Origin: Nilaparvata lugens
Taxonomy: Eukaryota > Arthropoda > Insecta > Hemiptera > Delphacidae
Assembly (NCBI RefSeq): GCF_014356525.2
Contig: NC_052508.1
Coordinates: 55,004,497 to 55,068,496, forward strand
Direction of reading: 5' to 3'
Length of the DNA stretch: 64,000 nucleotides
Shown in pieces: positions 13,138-28,100 of this stretch. Position 1 is the first letter of the stretch, and each line of letters begins with the position of its first letter. Position numbers and translations under genes: made by a program. Under the pieces are notes generated by a model. The model had not been told where the DNA came from and did not search any database. It was given only the letters and a program-made list of their open reading frames with translations.

Positions 13138-16100
13138 CTGTAACACAGTTTAGATAGGAGATCATGTAGTATTAGATCGATTGATAATGAAGTTATTTGA
13201 AGGTCTCCATTCAAAAATTGACTATTAGATCGATTGAGAATAAAATTATTGAAATTTAACACTGAAATAGGAGGTTTGAGGATATCCCTTCATCGAGCAC
13301 AAACGCCAATTGATTGTACACCAATAAATTATTCCACCTTAAATTATAGGACAACTCCAATTTCTATATTCTTGAAAATAGGTATGATTAATGACCTGGA
13401 TCTCATCAATTCCTATTACTCATGCTCAAATTACGTATAATTATATGTGTGCAGCTTGCATCTTTGTTCAAAATATTCAACCATCTTTAATTTATAGTCT
13501 GTGCATACATTAGATTGCAGCATTGTTTATATGAAGTGCAGTGCTGTCAAATCCCACAGAATCCAGAGAACCTTGTAATTGTGTGAGAGAAAGAGTGAAA
13601 GAAAGAGTTCAGAATGTTTTATATAATCATCATGAATACGGCATCAGTGCGCTCCTATTTTTATATTGAGATAAAATTGGCCATAAAGCCCCTTGCTGCA
13701 ATCTAAGGTTAGACTAATAAGGTGACACTTTAGCGATCCATCAAATTCGTGTATATTAGATCGATTGAGAATAAAATAATTGAAATTTAACACTGAAATA
13801 GGAGGTTTAAGGACATCCCTTCATCGAGCACAAACGTCAAGTGTATATTGGTGTATATTTGTGTATATTGGTGTATATTGGTGTATATTGGAGTATATTG
13901 GTGTATATTGGTGTATATTGGTGTATATTCGTGTATATTCGTGTATATTCGTGTATTAATAGGTATATTCGTGTATATATATATTCTACACCTAGATTGC
14001 AAATGTGTAAGGCGGGTTGCATTCTATGCCTTGTTTGCAATTACGTGTACGGCGGGTTGCCTATACGATTCCGTTGTTAGATTCTTATCGGCACAGAAAA
14101 CTTGGAAAAACACTTTGTGTCCGTGCTTACATAATTATTATAGTACACTAAAAATAAAAGATTTATTTGTCAGATTATTTACTTATTTGAAAATTTATAT
14201 ATTTGAGGGCACCAGGAACTGAATCCCATTATTGCCCTCATAACACACATTGAGCATACAATTTGGAAAAATAATACATTAAAATGAAATTAAAATAACT
14301 TAACTAATATACTATTGAGTTTTAGAAAAAAAACAAAATACAAAAAAATAGAAAACCTTGCAAATATGAAACTTATAGTATAGCAGATAAAAGAAGAAGA
14401 ACTAAGTATGTAACTAATACTGAAGAATTCAAGAAGAGAAGAAAAAAGAAACGAGAATTATGGAAACTTTGCAAATATGAAACTTATAGATAAAAAAACT
14501 AATATATTATTTAATACATTGGAAAGAAAAAATGAATAAAAAAGACAAAACTCAACAAACATAAATCTTATTCAAGTCCCGCCTGAACACACTGTCTGAA
14601 TAAAAAAAATCTAATGCATTATTAAGCCTATTGTATAATCGAAGAGACCTAAACAGGGGAGCATTGTAACCACTGATCGTTCTACATCTGATAATATCAA
14701 AGGTGGGATGATCTCTGGAATTGAACGCAGGAACATTGAACCTGATAAATGAGAGCAGCGAAGGAGAAGAAAATCGACCCCTTAACAGACCATGCACGAA
14801 AATCTATGAGTCTCTCTCCCATCGTAATCTCAATGATACAAAGTGAAAGGTACCTCTCAAACGGTCTGTAGGAAAACTAAAAGGACAGGATTGGCCGAAG
14901 CGCTTGTAATAGAGAAACCTCAAAAACTCATTCTGAACTACCTCAAGATCATGAGTACACAAATCAGTATAAGGGTTCCAAATCACAGAGCAATATTCCA
15001 ACACACTCCGGACTCCGAACAGTATATATTTCATCAAGGTTATTGAAGTTAGTTTATTCCTCATAACAAAACCTAGCATTTTATTGGCTCTAGCTATGCT
15101 ATAGTCTATGTGCACTGAGAAACTGAGACAGCTATCAAATTAATTTGAACCACAATATCAACTAGAATATTCACCCGATTGGTCAACTCCTATTTATTTA
15201 AAAGTACTCTTTTCCAACTTTATTTTATTCATCTATCACTTTATGTTCACTTTATGCTTCATATTGTGAAGTGTGGATAAAAGGCATTCATCCATCTATC
15301 CATCCATTTCCTTCCATGTGAGAAATAAAATGAAGTTCAAAAAATGTAATTAGACTTGGTAAGTATTTATTATAGGTACTAAAAACTTATTTTATTATTT
15401 TATTTTTGTATTATTATCACTGAGGCTATTTTCCAAACTTATAAATTGTTATGGAAAATATTTTTTTAATTTCAGTCAGTCCCATTTGCAGAGTGGTAGT
15501 TTGAAAGGATTCTTAGTTTGGACTGGATCGAATCCATATCAAGTTTGGTTTGTTATAAAGTGGTTCATTCTAAGATTAAACCACCAGCTGATTCAATTTT
15601 ATTCAAGTTTCCACTATGCAAACGGTTCTCAGTTGAAACAATCATCTCAACAAAGACCTTTAAATGAAGAGTGTTGAGAATGCCTCGAATGAGTAACATC
15701 TGATCTCTCTCAATCCTGTAACTGTTCTTAAAAATTATTATCAAGTTTTCTTTCTTCTTGATTCAACTCACTAGCGATGTAACATTCTCAATTAGAGCAT
15801 GAATCGCTTGTAGATGCGTATCCAATTATCTCTTATACCTAGTTCTGAACTAGGCGGCTTGCAAAGTTCAACTCTATGTACTTGGCAGAGATTCAATTAA
15901 GAGTTTCGTAAGCGTGACAAACTTCTCTAACTTGAACTTGAGCACTCGTGCACCGTACTCTGATGAACGTTTATGAAAATCTTGTTGCAGATCTGAACTT
16001 CATGTTGTAATATTACTGATGAGAAAAGACTTTTTAGCTGTGTTCGATTTGAAACTACCGAGTCAAAACACTGAATGTCATCAACTAATACCAATACCAT

Positions 16101-19100
16101 CAAGCTTGAAACTATATTATGCATAAAAGATGGTCAAACTGTGCTTCCCTTGAGTTTTCTGGGTGTCATGTTTGACGTTTATGGAGCTTATCTCAAGTTT
16201 TTGATTGAATTCGTTCACTCTCTCTCTTTTTATTTCTTTGAATGATTGAATTTTCCTATGTTTCTTATAGGAAGTTAACGATTAACTCATCCTCACTAAT
16301 GAATTAAAAAACTAATAAACTTTCAAATTCACATGAATACTCTGAATTTACCGAGGATGGATATAGACTAATTTTCATTCTTATCAATCAATCAATTTCA
16401 ATTCAATAATTGAAACAAATTCATTTAGTTAGTAATTGGAAAACTAAACAACGATGAAAGCCCAACCAAACAGAGCTTTCTTCAACTGATTTCGTGGAGT
16501 TATTGGTAGCACGCGAGGCTCATGAATCAAAGGTTGTGGATTCGAGGCCAATCATACACATTATTTATACTTGGAGTTTTTAACTCATTAAAATTATCCA
16601 GGTAAATTTTACGTAGTAATAAATAAATATTCCATTTTTCATGTTTCCCGGACTTAAGGAGATTTTATTTTTCATCACGAAGTTCTACTGTGCAAAGCAC
16701 GGGTTACTTGCTAGTGATATCCAATAATTGGACGGTATATCTAAACTGTGAATAGTATCTCTATTATTATTATTATAGTATATTCAAGTTGTGGTAACTC
16801 ATATTACTAATGCGTTAATAAATTGTTATACAATATAACTTAGTATTACTACAACACTACTGCTAGTTGTTTAGTATTTTGTTCATACTAATTCCATTGC
16901 TCGCGTCCTTGCTTCAACAATATACTATTGTTCAATGATGATACTCATAAATATCTAACTATGATTTGTTGAATTATTGATATTTATTTATTCAAATTGA
17001 TTAGTTCGAACTTACCTTGAAAGTGAAAGTTTCATTGAAAACCGGGTTCAGTGTTTTACGATGGACCTTGGTCTCGAACTTCTTCTTCTTGTCAGGAAGC
17101 AGGTAGACCTTGACGTATGGATCGGAAGTGCCTCCCATGTCGAGAGCCGGAAGTTCCTCAGCCTGAATCACCGTCACCGCCAAACTGTTCGAGTTGAAAT
17201 CGTATTCCAGCTGCAAACATTTGGAGAGAGAAATTGATTGATATTAAGGTAATTTATTATACATTTTCCATATTAGATATCAGACATTTGAAGATATTAT
17301 ATGAATATTAGATAATCATAGATATTAGACAATTTTTATAGTTACAGAATTTTTCATAGAAGTTATCAGATATTCAAAGATATCAGTTAAGTTCGTAGTA
17401 AGAACATAAAGAATGAGAGCAAATTTGAATTATGAAGGCGATATTATAATAATATATTTTTCATCAAACAAATACAGCATACAGATACAATATACCAAGT
17501 ATAGGTTGGGTACTTCAATTAGGCTAAATATCGTCTATTTAACAAGATTGGTAGATTTTTTAGCTGCCTTTATTCGAAACCTAGGAAGACTCAACCCTCA
17601 AATGACAATAGATAAACTGGAATAGATTCTTTCAAGAAAGAGTATAGGAGTTTCTGTATTTGAGTTGAGGGAATTGTGCGCTTATCAGACCAAAAGACTG
17701 CCAGAAAATGTCTCAATTCAAAGAGCGTTATGCTTTATTTCTCAACCTTTCAGCCTATCATTCAATGTAGATGATGACATTGTCAGGAGAATGAGCACTG
17801 CGAGAAATTCAATTGGAGTTTCAGGATGTATAAGAGAGAGAGATAAAAGTTCCAGTAAGCTGAAGGGTGAATTTTGATTGCTCATAATCCATTATATTTG
17901 AAGAAATTAATTGATTGAATGGAATAGAGAGAGGAATACAAAGATAAGAACAATATATATTCTTTTTTACCTCAGTGCTCTATAAAAATCTTAGCTTGCT
18001 TGAGTATGAACGACTGGAAAGTGTTCAAGTCAATGAGATAATATGAATCACGTACGAGAATTTTAGCTGAGTTCTTGACTCAAATTCTCACTTTCAGAAC
18101 TTTGACATTTTGTAAACTGGCTGTACTAATAATAATAATATTCGTATGGCTTTTATTGGTGGGGAGTTCCTGATGGAAGTTTCTCCTCGCCTGAATATAT
18201 CATTTGAGCCGTTCATTTTGGGTGAATTTTAATTGCTCATAAAAGCTGTACTGTACCTTATATTGAAGTTTTCCGAGCTTGACCTCGCTCTGCTTGCTTT
18301 CTCCTTCTTCAGCAATTTCTTCAGCATTTTCAGTGAGTTCTTCCATATCAGGCTGCACCTGTAACCATGTACAGGAGGTTCATAATTTCCCCAAAACATG
18401 TTCATAATACGATTATTGTTTTCGTCGTAGACTTTGCAGATCAATCACTTCACTGTTTCTGAGTGAAGTACAACCGCCATGAAATCCTATGACAGCTTCT
18501 TGAACTACTGTAAAATAATTATTTTTTCATTTTCGAAATTCCAATGATCAAGTATTCATTCTTGTGGAGAATGTTCCAGTACACTTCCAATGATGAGTAT
18601 GACTGTATAATATGATATTCGATGAGCATGATATACCACAAATAATATGAAACATGAAATTCAAACTTATTGTTCATGTGATAATGTGTTTCGTACTATT
18701 TATTGTTTGTATGATGTGTTCCAATGAATAAATTGAACATTATAGGATAATGGAAAATGGGAACTGAATATTTTTTACTTAAACGTAAGTCTGTTTTATA
18801 ACGTGATATGAATCATGAACAGAATATTTGGTATTTATGAGTATTCTATAAATAGTTGATTATGGAATAAAGCATTATGATGAATACTATAATTTCTTGC
18901 TAGTGTAACCAATCATAAAAAAACAAATTTCTCCATTTTTAGAATAGATTTTTATCACAGAAACGAATAATTTATTCACACCGCAGACAACAGCAATTCA
19001 TTAACAAATTATTAGATGGTACTTAAATAATTAAATCTATTTTACAAAGTCAATGTTACAGTTCCACTCTGAAGTGTAACAGACTAAAATAATAATTGAG

Positions 19101-22100
19101 GATAGTCAAGCCTTCAAGTAAGCAATTTATTAGCAGTTTCAAATTCTGGTACCAGGATGGAATGAATTGATAAGACAAAAAAATACTGTTCTATATCATT
19201 AGTGTTGCATCACATCAATTTTGAAAACAAACTATATTGCTCCAAATATAATTTCATAGATTTCTTTCATAATACAGTAGAAACATGAAAATGTATGATG
19301 AACTGAATAAGATAACTACTGTACGCGAATATATAATCGTAGTTATTACTACAACATATTCAAAGAAAAAGGAATGTTTAAGTTGAATATAATCTTTGAA
19401 AAGGCTGAAAAAATTCATTTTACTAGAAAATCAGTTACAAAAAAATAACTTTCTACTGTAGCCTACTGGTGTATGAAAATAATGAATCACTGGTTATTAT
19501 ACAAGTGATAAAATTGGAATATTGTATTTGAATATTTATACTGCATCGAAATTAAGAATTGAGAAAAAATTCCAAAGTTGCTTTGCTAGATTATACTACA
19601 AGTATTTCAATATTTCTGTACAAAGTGATCAAATGAATACGGTACGGTATTATACACAGCAGCAACAATATTTTACTGGATATAATATTATGATATACTT
19701 TTGAAGATTGTTAGATCCTACGATTAAGAATTCACTCATCAAATATTGAACGGGCTGAGTGGGTTATATGATTTTGTAGATTCTGGTATCCCCACACCTT
19801 ATATTTTATTAAAAAAACACACAGTCAACGAATGAGCCCAATCAGTTTTGAAATGTTACAGATAAGAACTTCCTGGAAAACTATGAAAGAGGACACAGGA
19901 ATTCATGAATACTTAATGGAATTGAATTTTATTGTCTCAGATAAAGTAGCTTTGCAGTTATATTTATACAATTATTTGATAAGAGGAATTGATTGAAATT
20001 GGGAAGGGATTTTTATTCAATTGATAAGGCGATCACAGTACAAAATCTACGAATTGTTTTTCCCAATGGTCTAAACCTCTATGCTTGATCATGTCATACA
20101 ATGACACATTCCGTCAGAAGAGGATGATTATTATTCGACAATTATCAACTGGAATCGATTTAAAAAAATTGAATTTTCAACCACAACTTATTAAAAGCTT
20201 TCAAGAATTCCAATATAAAATGAGCACGTGAAAGTGATCATCTTTCGAGAAGTACGGTGGAGTAGCCATTAGCATAATGATTGAATAAATATTTGATATT
20301 CATAATGATTCTGAATGATTAAATAAATAAATAGAGACATTGGATGTCGCTTATTAACTCTGATATATTTACAATGAAATTTTTATAACGGAGTAGTTCT
20401 ATTCTTCAATAAGATTTCAATGGCGTACTGTTGAAAAATAATTACTTCTCCCTCCTACCAGAAAAAAAACTACTTTCCATCCTATGTATTGTGTTCGGAA
20501 AAAGTAAGAATGTTTGTACATCTTTAACAAGCGATCGTATGAAAATTTCTGTACAAAAATATCTACTGAAAAATAAATTGTTGTAATCAATAGTTGAGAG
20601 CTTACCTCACCATCTTCTTCACCCTCCTTGTTGAAAATAAAAACAGTTTTCAAATTTCTAAAAATATGTGTTTCAAAAATACAGTTCCTCTAGTCTATTT
20701 AATGAGTTGTAATAGAAATCTTTACAAAATTGTAAAAAGTATGCATCATGAAATGAAAGTACTGCATATCACACCACATACCATTTCGTGAAGATTTAAC
20801 GTAGTGTGTGCATAGAATGAGCATAAGCTCGTCTATGATTTTTCTATGGTGTGAGTGTTGTGTAGAGTGGGTGGAATAATATTGATTACTTAATATGGAT
20901 ATTTGAAGTTCCAACATATAAATAATTCTTATGTGTTCATTTATCAACATTATAATATTTTGAAAGTTGTATAAAGGATCAAACCTGAAGTTTTCACATG
21001 ATCTTATAGTATTATACTGCCTCGTTTCATTAACCATTCTATTCACAATCTTATTATATTAAAGCTGCAAATGACAAAAAATTCACAGCCAATACGGCTG
21101 ATTGTCTCGGAAAACCCACTTCAAAACCAGTTAGAGAACACACTGGAGTTATCATGTAGAATTACTTGTGTGACCACTCGTATTTTCTCTTGGATATAAA
21201 AAATAATAACTCAATAAGTTTTAAATTATTCAAATTAATAATCGAGTATTTTCCACTCATGTAATTCGATAGAGAACCGTAACGATGAGTGTAAAATAAG
21301 TTTCAGTTAGAATAAATTATACAAGTATCTAAACGGCTACACAGACATCAGGCAAAATCGTCAAATCGTATTGTATGAGGACATGCTATTGTAATGTAGA
21401 AATAATAATGATTGATATTGGAAGGCCATTGAGCATGGATGCAATGAATGTGAATCATATGAATATGCTACTGATCTAAATGATTAAATAATATCATGAT
21501 ATCATATTCCATTGTCAATATGAAAACTGAGACTGTGTCTCCTTTAGTAGATAAATTTAGTCAGAGAGTGAATTTCTGAGATAATTTGATAAATGAATTG
21601 GATTTGTAATATCAGAATGTGCTTACCTTTTCTTTGTAGGTGGATCCAAGCAGTTGGACATTTTTCAAGTCGACCAGTCCTTTTCCTTTTTTGCCATCTT
21701 TCCCTCTTCGTTTTCGACAACATCTTCTGATGCAACAGAAGCAGACTCCAAGAACAATCAGCAGTATTACTGTAATATAGAGAAAAATCATTAGAAACTT
21801 TACTAAGGAATGAATATTATTTCATTTCCGGAGAAGTACTTCAAAATCCTTCAAAATGAGTTCAAAGAATCCTTCAAAATGAGTTCAAAGAATCCTTCAA
21901 AATCAGTTTAAAGAGAATTTTCATATAAGTTCTGGTTCTCACATTGTCAGATGGTGGTAGCTTGATTACAGATATTTTGTATACTCGAAGAAATATTTGA
22001 TTCGGTTTGCCTGTTATACTTATAAATAAATAATTTTGTCAATATTTATTGATGACTGACATAAAAATGTAATATTCAAGCCATGACATTGTTCCATATC

Positions 22101-25100
22101 GTTTAATAATTCAGTATTTCTAGTGAATCACTCTGAAAATTCTTCTTTGAATGATTATCACTCATAATGAACATTATTGGGTTATTGGAATGCTGTATAA
22201 GAAATCAAAACTGTAATCTCTTAACCCTATTTTTCAGTATTTTAATAACAACAGCACAATACCCTTCACCGTCAAATTGCTTCTCATCTTCATATTTTTC
22301 AATAGTTTTCCAGTATTCCTTTTGGAAAATGTAATGAACCAGTTTTAGATCATTTATTCGGGACCAGAGTCTGAGCCAGCTTACTACATTATGATCTGAG
22401 GGGTGTGATATTATCTAATCATCAGCTTTCTCATCACTCACACACACAAAGCCTTAACTTAAGATAAATATAAAGAAATAAAAATCTCAGTACCCTTTTT
22501 TTAAATATTTTATCACAACATGTTTCGGTCATTTATGCCATTTTCAAGTGATCATTTTCACACATAAATGACCGAAACATGTTGTGATAAAATATTTTAA
22601 AAAAAGGGTACTGAGATTTTTATTTTCTTTATATTTATATTACAAGTAGCCCTATACATGAAAGAGATAAATAAGATGGCATATCAACCTTAACTTAAGG
22701 CCTAGAGTTCATTATTATGGTTTTCATGCTCATCCAAAAAGACGATAACTACTAGAATATTGATAAGTAAATACAACTGTTGTATGTACTTCATTTGGAG
22801 TTTAGAGGGTGTATAATATTGGAGAGTATCTTTATCTACACACAAACCTAAGACATAGAATTCATTGGAGTGTGTTATTACTCACACACAAACCGAAGAC
22901 CTAGAATTCATGATTATGGCTATCATATTCAACCAGAAAAAAAACCATCGATGAAGCAGAGCAACTACTTGTACATTGGTACGTTGTATGATATACTCTT
23001 TTTATTTGGAGTTTGTAGAGTGTATAATATCGGATTATGGTGTAAATTGTGAGGGACGCATTGTCAATTAGTTGAAGCTGTTAGTATCCTGTCGGCTGAT
23101 ATGACACATGACCGAGATAAACGCTGAGCCAAATTAATTTGGGGGATTATTCTGTGTGCTTGGTCATGGGTGATTGAGGGGGTGTTCAGAGAATAACAGT
23201 TCACCCTTTTCCCCGATCTCATCAGCGTCAGCGTGGGAGGAGAGGGATGCCACTAAAGAGAGAGGGAGATTAGGAGAGAGTGTGTGTGTGAGAGAGAGAG
23301 AGAGTGAGTGATAAAAGTGCTTGTTCCACTAAATAATCAGCATCGTCGCTAGTCCTAGCCATAAAGTTTAATCTTTGTCACAAGAGTTATTTTCGTAGCG
23401 CTTAATTTAAACATAATCAGTCAACTGTATCTTAAATTTGTGTATAAATTGCTTTTCAAATATTTGTCTAAACTCTTTTATGAAAATTTTAACAAATAAT
23501 TTGAGAAAAAGTCACGCATTTAATAATATAAAGTCATAAAGTACCCATGGCATAGACTAGTACCCTCATTCTTGTTTTCTTTTGAACAAAGTGAGTTATT
23601 ATGATTGTCTTAGTTTTTTGTGATACAACACCTTGTCAATGTATGAAAATTATTTATAACGGTGTTGAACAGTCATGATGTAACGGTTTTGTAAGAGAGT
23701 TGATAATGAAAGAGCGGGTTCAATTAATAATCGGGCAAAAGTCACCCCTATTATCAAAATTGCTTGTAAACAATTGAATTGTGATTTTGATAACAATGTT
23801 TATGTAAATAATGCTTTATTTCCACTCTAGGGAAGGTATATTCGTATCAATTTGCACGTTACTCACATTGTGATCATGGTAGGGAAAATTGCGAGTTGGA
23901 GTTTTCCAATTCAATATTATCAAATCGTAATACATTCAATTCTAGCAGAAAACATGAATCCTATCTGTGCTCTTGAATACGAGTCTGATTGCTTGGAAAA
24001 CCAGTTCACATTTGCGGAGGAGCCGATAAATCGTCGGTCCCGTCTGCCTAAAAAGTAGTCATCGCACTCATCATCATTTCATTTCGAAAGAAGTTCCAGT
24101 TTTCATTTTTCATTTGGAAGAGTTTTTCTTTTTTTATTATATATATTTCTTTTCTCGTTGTTAATTTTTTTTTGTTGAAGATTGTTTTCTCTAACGTTAA
24201 TTTATGGTTTTATGGTGTTTGTTTTGGTTGTAACTTGGAATTTTATGGAGGGTTAAGTGTAAGAGAAGGCCGGCTGCGCCCTAACTTCGCTCCCTACGTT
24301 TTTTTTTTCAATAAAGGCAGCGATTCAATTCAATTCATCATCCCTCTCATTACCCACGTAAAAGCATAAGAGCTTATGTGGGCATCACCCTCAGTATTAT
24401 TATTATTTGAGTATTTATTTAACAAAAATAACAAAACAACTTAATCATAAAATTATTGGAAACGAGAAACAGGATTAATTATATTTAATCATCTAAATAT
24501 ATCTCCTACGAAGAATTTCCCTATGCAGCTTTGGGGAATATTCACTTTCTCATTCGAAAGTATTCTCTTGTTGCCATGGTTGTGTATTTGGATTGGAAGA
24601 ATGATTCCCAATTATAGGTTTATACATGAAAGGTTTCGAAATCTATTCAAAATGCAAGAATGTGATGCCATATTATGCTATTTTTGCTCTTGGTGATTCC
24701 AAACAAGGAATGAAGCTAAAATATATTTTTATTTTTCCCTTCTTTGGAGTTTTCAACTGTTTACAATAAACAATTTATTCAACTTGTATACTACTCTGAA
24801 ACTACCCATGTACATATATAACACGTAATACTAATACTGCATAGTATACAACCCAGTTGGCAAAATATTTTGAAAGGCATCATTCGTGCTTTATGTGAGG
24901 GGATGTTGAATCTTTGTCTCTGTCTAGGGAAACTCTGTAACTTGGATGACAATGGTGTGGATGATGTCGCTTAATCTTTTTGTCGTGGAAGAGAAATGCT
25001 TCAATTAACTACTTGAAGCGTTGCTAACTGGAACAAAGACAACCGACTAGCAATGGGTTGAGAGCTGCACAATATTTCCATGAAAAAATGTTATGAGAAT

Positions 25101-28100
25101 GAATTTCTCATTATAAATAGAAATACTCCATATTTATTCATTTTATTTAATACAATTTATTTGTTTACAAAGGTAACTCTTCACAAGTATTTCAAGCCCG
25201 GGAAATGATGAGGGGATAAATGATAATAAAGTAACTGTATAAAGATTCTGCAAAACCGTAGATTCTACAAATCTGCAAAACCGTAGAAACCAATCCGAAA
25301 ACAAGACAATACTGTAGATAATACTTTATTGTATTGTCCAACCACAGATTTGTAAAAATCGAGATACTGGTTTCGGTTGTAAGACCATTAGCAATCGCCG
25401 TTGAACTAAATCTAAAAGTACAGAGTAGCAATATTCATACTAATGGCCGAGAAAAACTATTGGTGGAAGCCGTGACCTATCAAGGTGGACGTCTGTCATT
25501 GATCTAGACAAGCCCCTCCCCTATTAGCGGTTCATACAAAACAATATGGCGTTTCGAACACAGCGATGGAATACTATTGAATAGTTACAACTTCACGAAA
25601 TAGATATACTAAATCAATACATAGATGTCACAGAAACATGGGAAACTAAAGGAACAAAGAAAATACTGTCGCAAATTACTATTATTTTGTACAGTAACAA
25701 ATTACAAAGGACAGGACATGAAATACTTTACATAAAATACTATAAAGGACACAGGAACTTTGATATTTAACTCACTATTATTAAACGAAAATCCTAAATA
25801 AATTTAGGATTTTCGTTAAAAAATAGTAAGTTATATATTATTATTATTATTATATATATATATTATATATTAGCATTTGAATAAATGCATTCTCTATTTA
25901 ATTCCATCTGTAACTTTGATATTGATTGATATCCATATTGTACTATATTTTAATGTATGTTAAAATGTAATAACTGTACTATTTCGACGAATGTATTGCT
26001 TCTGAAAAACTCAAAAGTCGTTGCAATAGAATGGTGTATCTACCTTTCTAACAAATCCATGCTAAAACAAAATTGATGGTGTTCGATTGGTTGAGTGGTG
26101 CAATCATCAATACTTAGCAGTTGCCTAACATTTCAATCCCTATAATTATCACAAAAAGGTTGAATTTCTCTTTGATTTTGAACAGTGACTTGAAGAATTT
26201 CGAATTCGAAAAGGGTCATAGTTTATAGAGTTTGGTTTAAAGAATTTATGAGTTCATCATTAATAAGTTACATATTATACCAATTTGAAAATTATACGAC
26301 AAATTATTGAGTGAATTGAGTAGGCGTAAGAAATAAATCAAGGAATTTTTATGAAAATAATACTTTGGACCACGGTATTTAGATGAAACGGTAGGGGTCA
26401 CGAAAAGTGTGCGCAGTGGCCAGCCAGCTATATTGCGTCATCGCCACCAACCGAGGTTTTTTCTAACACCTATTGGCAATTTATGAAACTTATTTGTTAA
26501 AAGCAGATGATTGGATATAAAATGACGTCAGCTACACCGGAATTTTAGCACAATCATGCGCGTGACACCTACCGTCTTCTTCAAACAAACAACATCAACT
26601 TTTCATCAAAATTTGCTACAGGCTCAGTCTAATTTTTCCTCCATGGACATTATTATATTATGATTATAGTGTTTTGTACAATAATTGAATGGATAAAAAA
26701 AGATTTACTGTGCTTTGGACAACATCAACTTTTCATCAAAATTTGCTACAGGCTCAGTCTAATTTCTCCTCCATGGACATTATTATATTATGATTATAGT
26801 GTTTTGTGCAATAATTGAATAGATAAAAAAAAGATGTACTTACATATAGCAATAGAGACAACAACCCATTCCGGTATGCCAAATTCTTCAGCAGCCTTCT
26901 CAGCTAACTTCTCTCCGGTCTCCTTTGCCTTTGAGATGACGGTTTGTTGAGTGGTGCTTGGCTCTGCACTAGTTGCCTCTTCCAAATCCGTTATTTCCCT
27001 CGCTGTAAATAGTCACAAGTTCAAATCAATCCATGATAGTCATAATTCAATTACAGTTACAAGCTCAATCTTCAATTAGTTACAAGTTAAAATTAAACAA
27101 TAAATTGGTCATGAGTCAGTGATACTTCATTTACAGTAAAAAGCTCAACCTTCAATATTAGTCTATCAAACAAACGAATCAACTCACTGATATCAAGTTA
27201 AAATAATATCACATTGAGAATTGTGACAGGGATAACTATTGAACGCTATTCTCTGTAGTGTGTTTTGTGTATACTCTGTAGAGTATTATGTAAGAGAGGA
27301 CTTTCCAATGCTAAATTTTTACAGTTACAAGTTCAATCTTCAATTAGTTACAAGTTAAAATTAAACAATAAATTGGTCATGAGTCGGTGATACTTCATTT
27401 ACAGTAAAAAGCTCAACCTTCAATATTAGTCTATCAAACAAACGAATCAACTCACTGATATCAAGTTAAAATAATATCACATCAAGAATTGTGACAGGGA
27501 TAACTATTGAACGCTATTCTCTGTAGTGTGTTTTGTGTATACTCTGTAGAGTATTTTGTGAGAGAGGACTTTCTAATGCTTGTGTGGTATAAATTTTCTA
27601 CTTCAACATCAAGTAATGACATTCGAGTGATGAGATTTTGTTCGGAAAAAAGAGATTCGTCGCAGATGATCCATTGTGAATCTGATCAGTTCGAGACTTA
27701 ATCGTGTCTAATGACTGCTCAGAGCATCTGAAATTGCTGCACTGTAATTGACTGGAATGGGACAATCGATGCTCATCATGTTTCAAAGGGAGACTCCAGC
27801 TCCAGTTTGAACATGTAGCATTAGGTTGATACAGTACATCATAATGGAGTAGTAATCAAGTGGTAATCTCCACTTAATTGAGAGAATTTATCATTCTCAT
27901 CTTCTAATTCAGTAGCGAGTTAAGAGACTGTTTGTAGAGAGCTGAAATAAGAAGCAGGTTGATAATTACAATGGGATGGGAGTTTTCTCACCAACATTCC
28001 GTGTTCAGTTGAGATGAATTGGGCATTTCAATCAGTAGAAAACCATCTCTGATGCAGAATCATAGGAAACTCACTAAATATTTGTGGAAGCTCTCTACAA

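Noticed and set aside
13787..14222. Tyr/Ile/Val-rich frames on both strands
   Set aside because: Translation of the 10-bp minisatellite.
18229..18444. 71-codon minus-strand frame over the linker exon
   Set aside because: It is out of frame with the VQPDMEEL reading and crosses the acceptor; it resembles nothing.
26983..26985. Possible alternative Syt1 start in exon 26844-27002
   Set aside because: The codon is TTG, not ATG, and lies inside an exon whose acceptor and phase join to the upstream exon.
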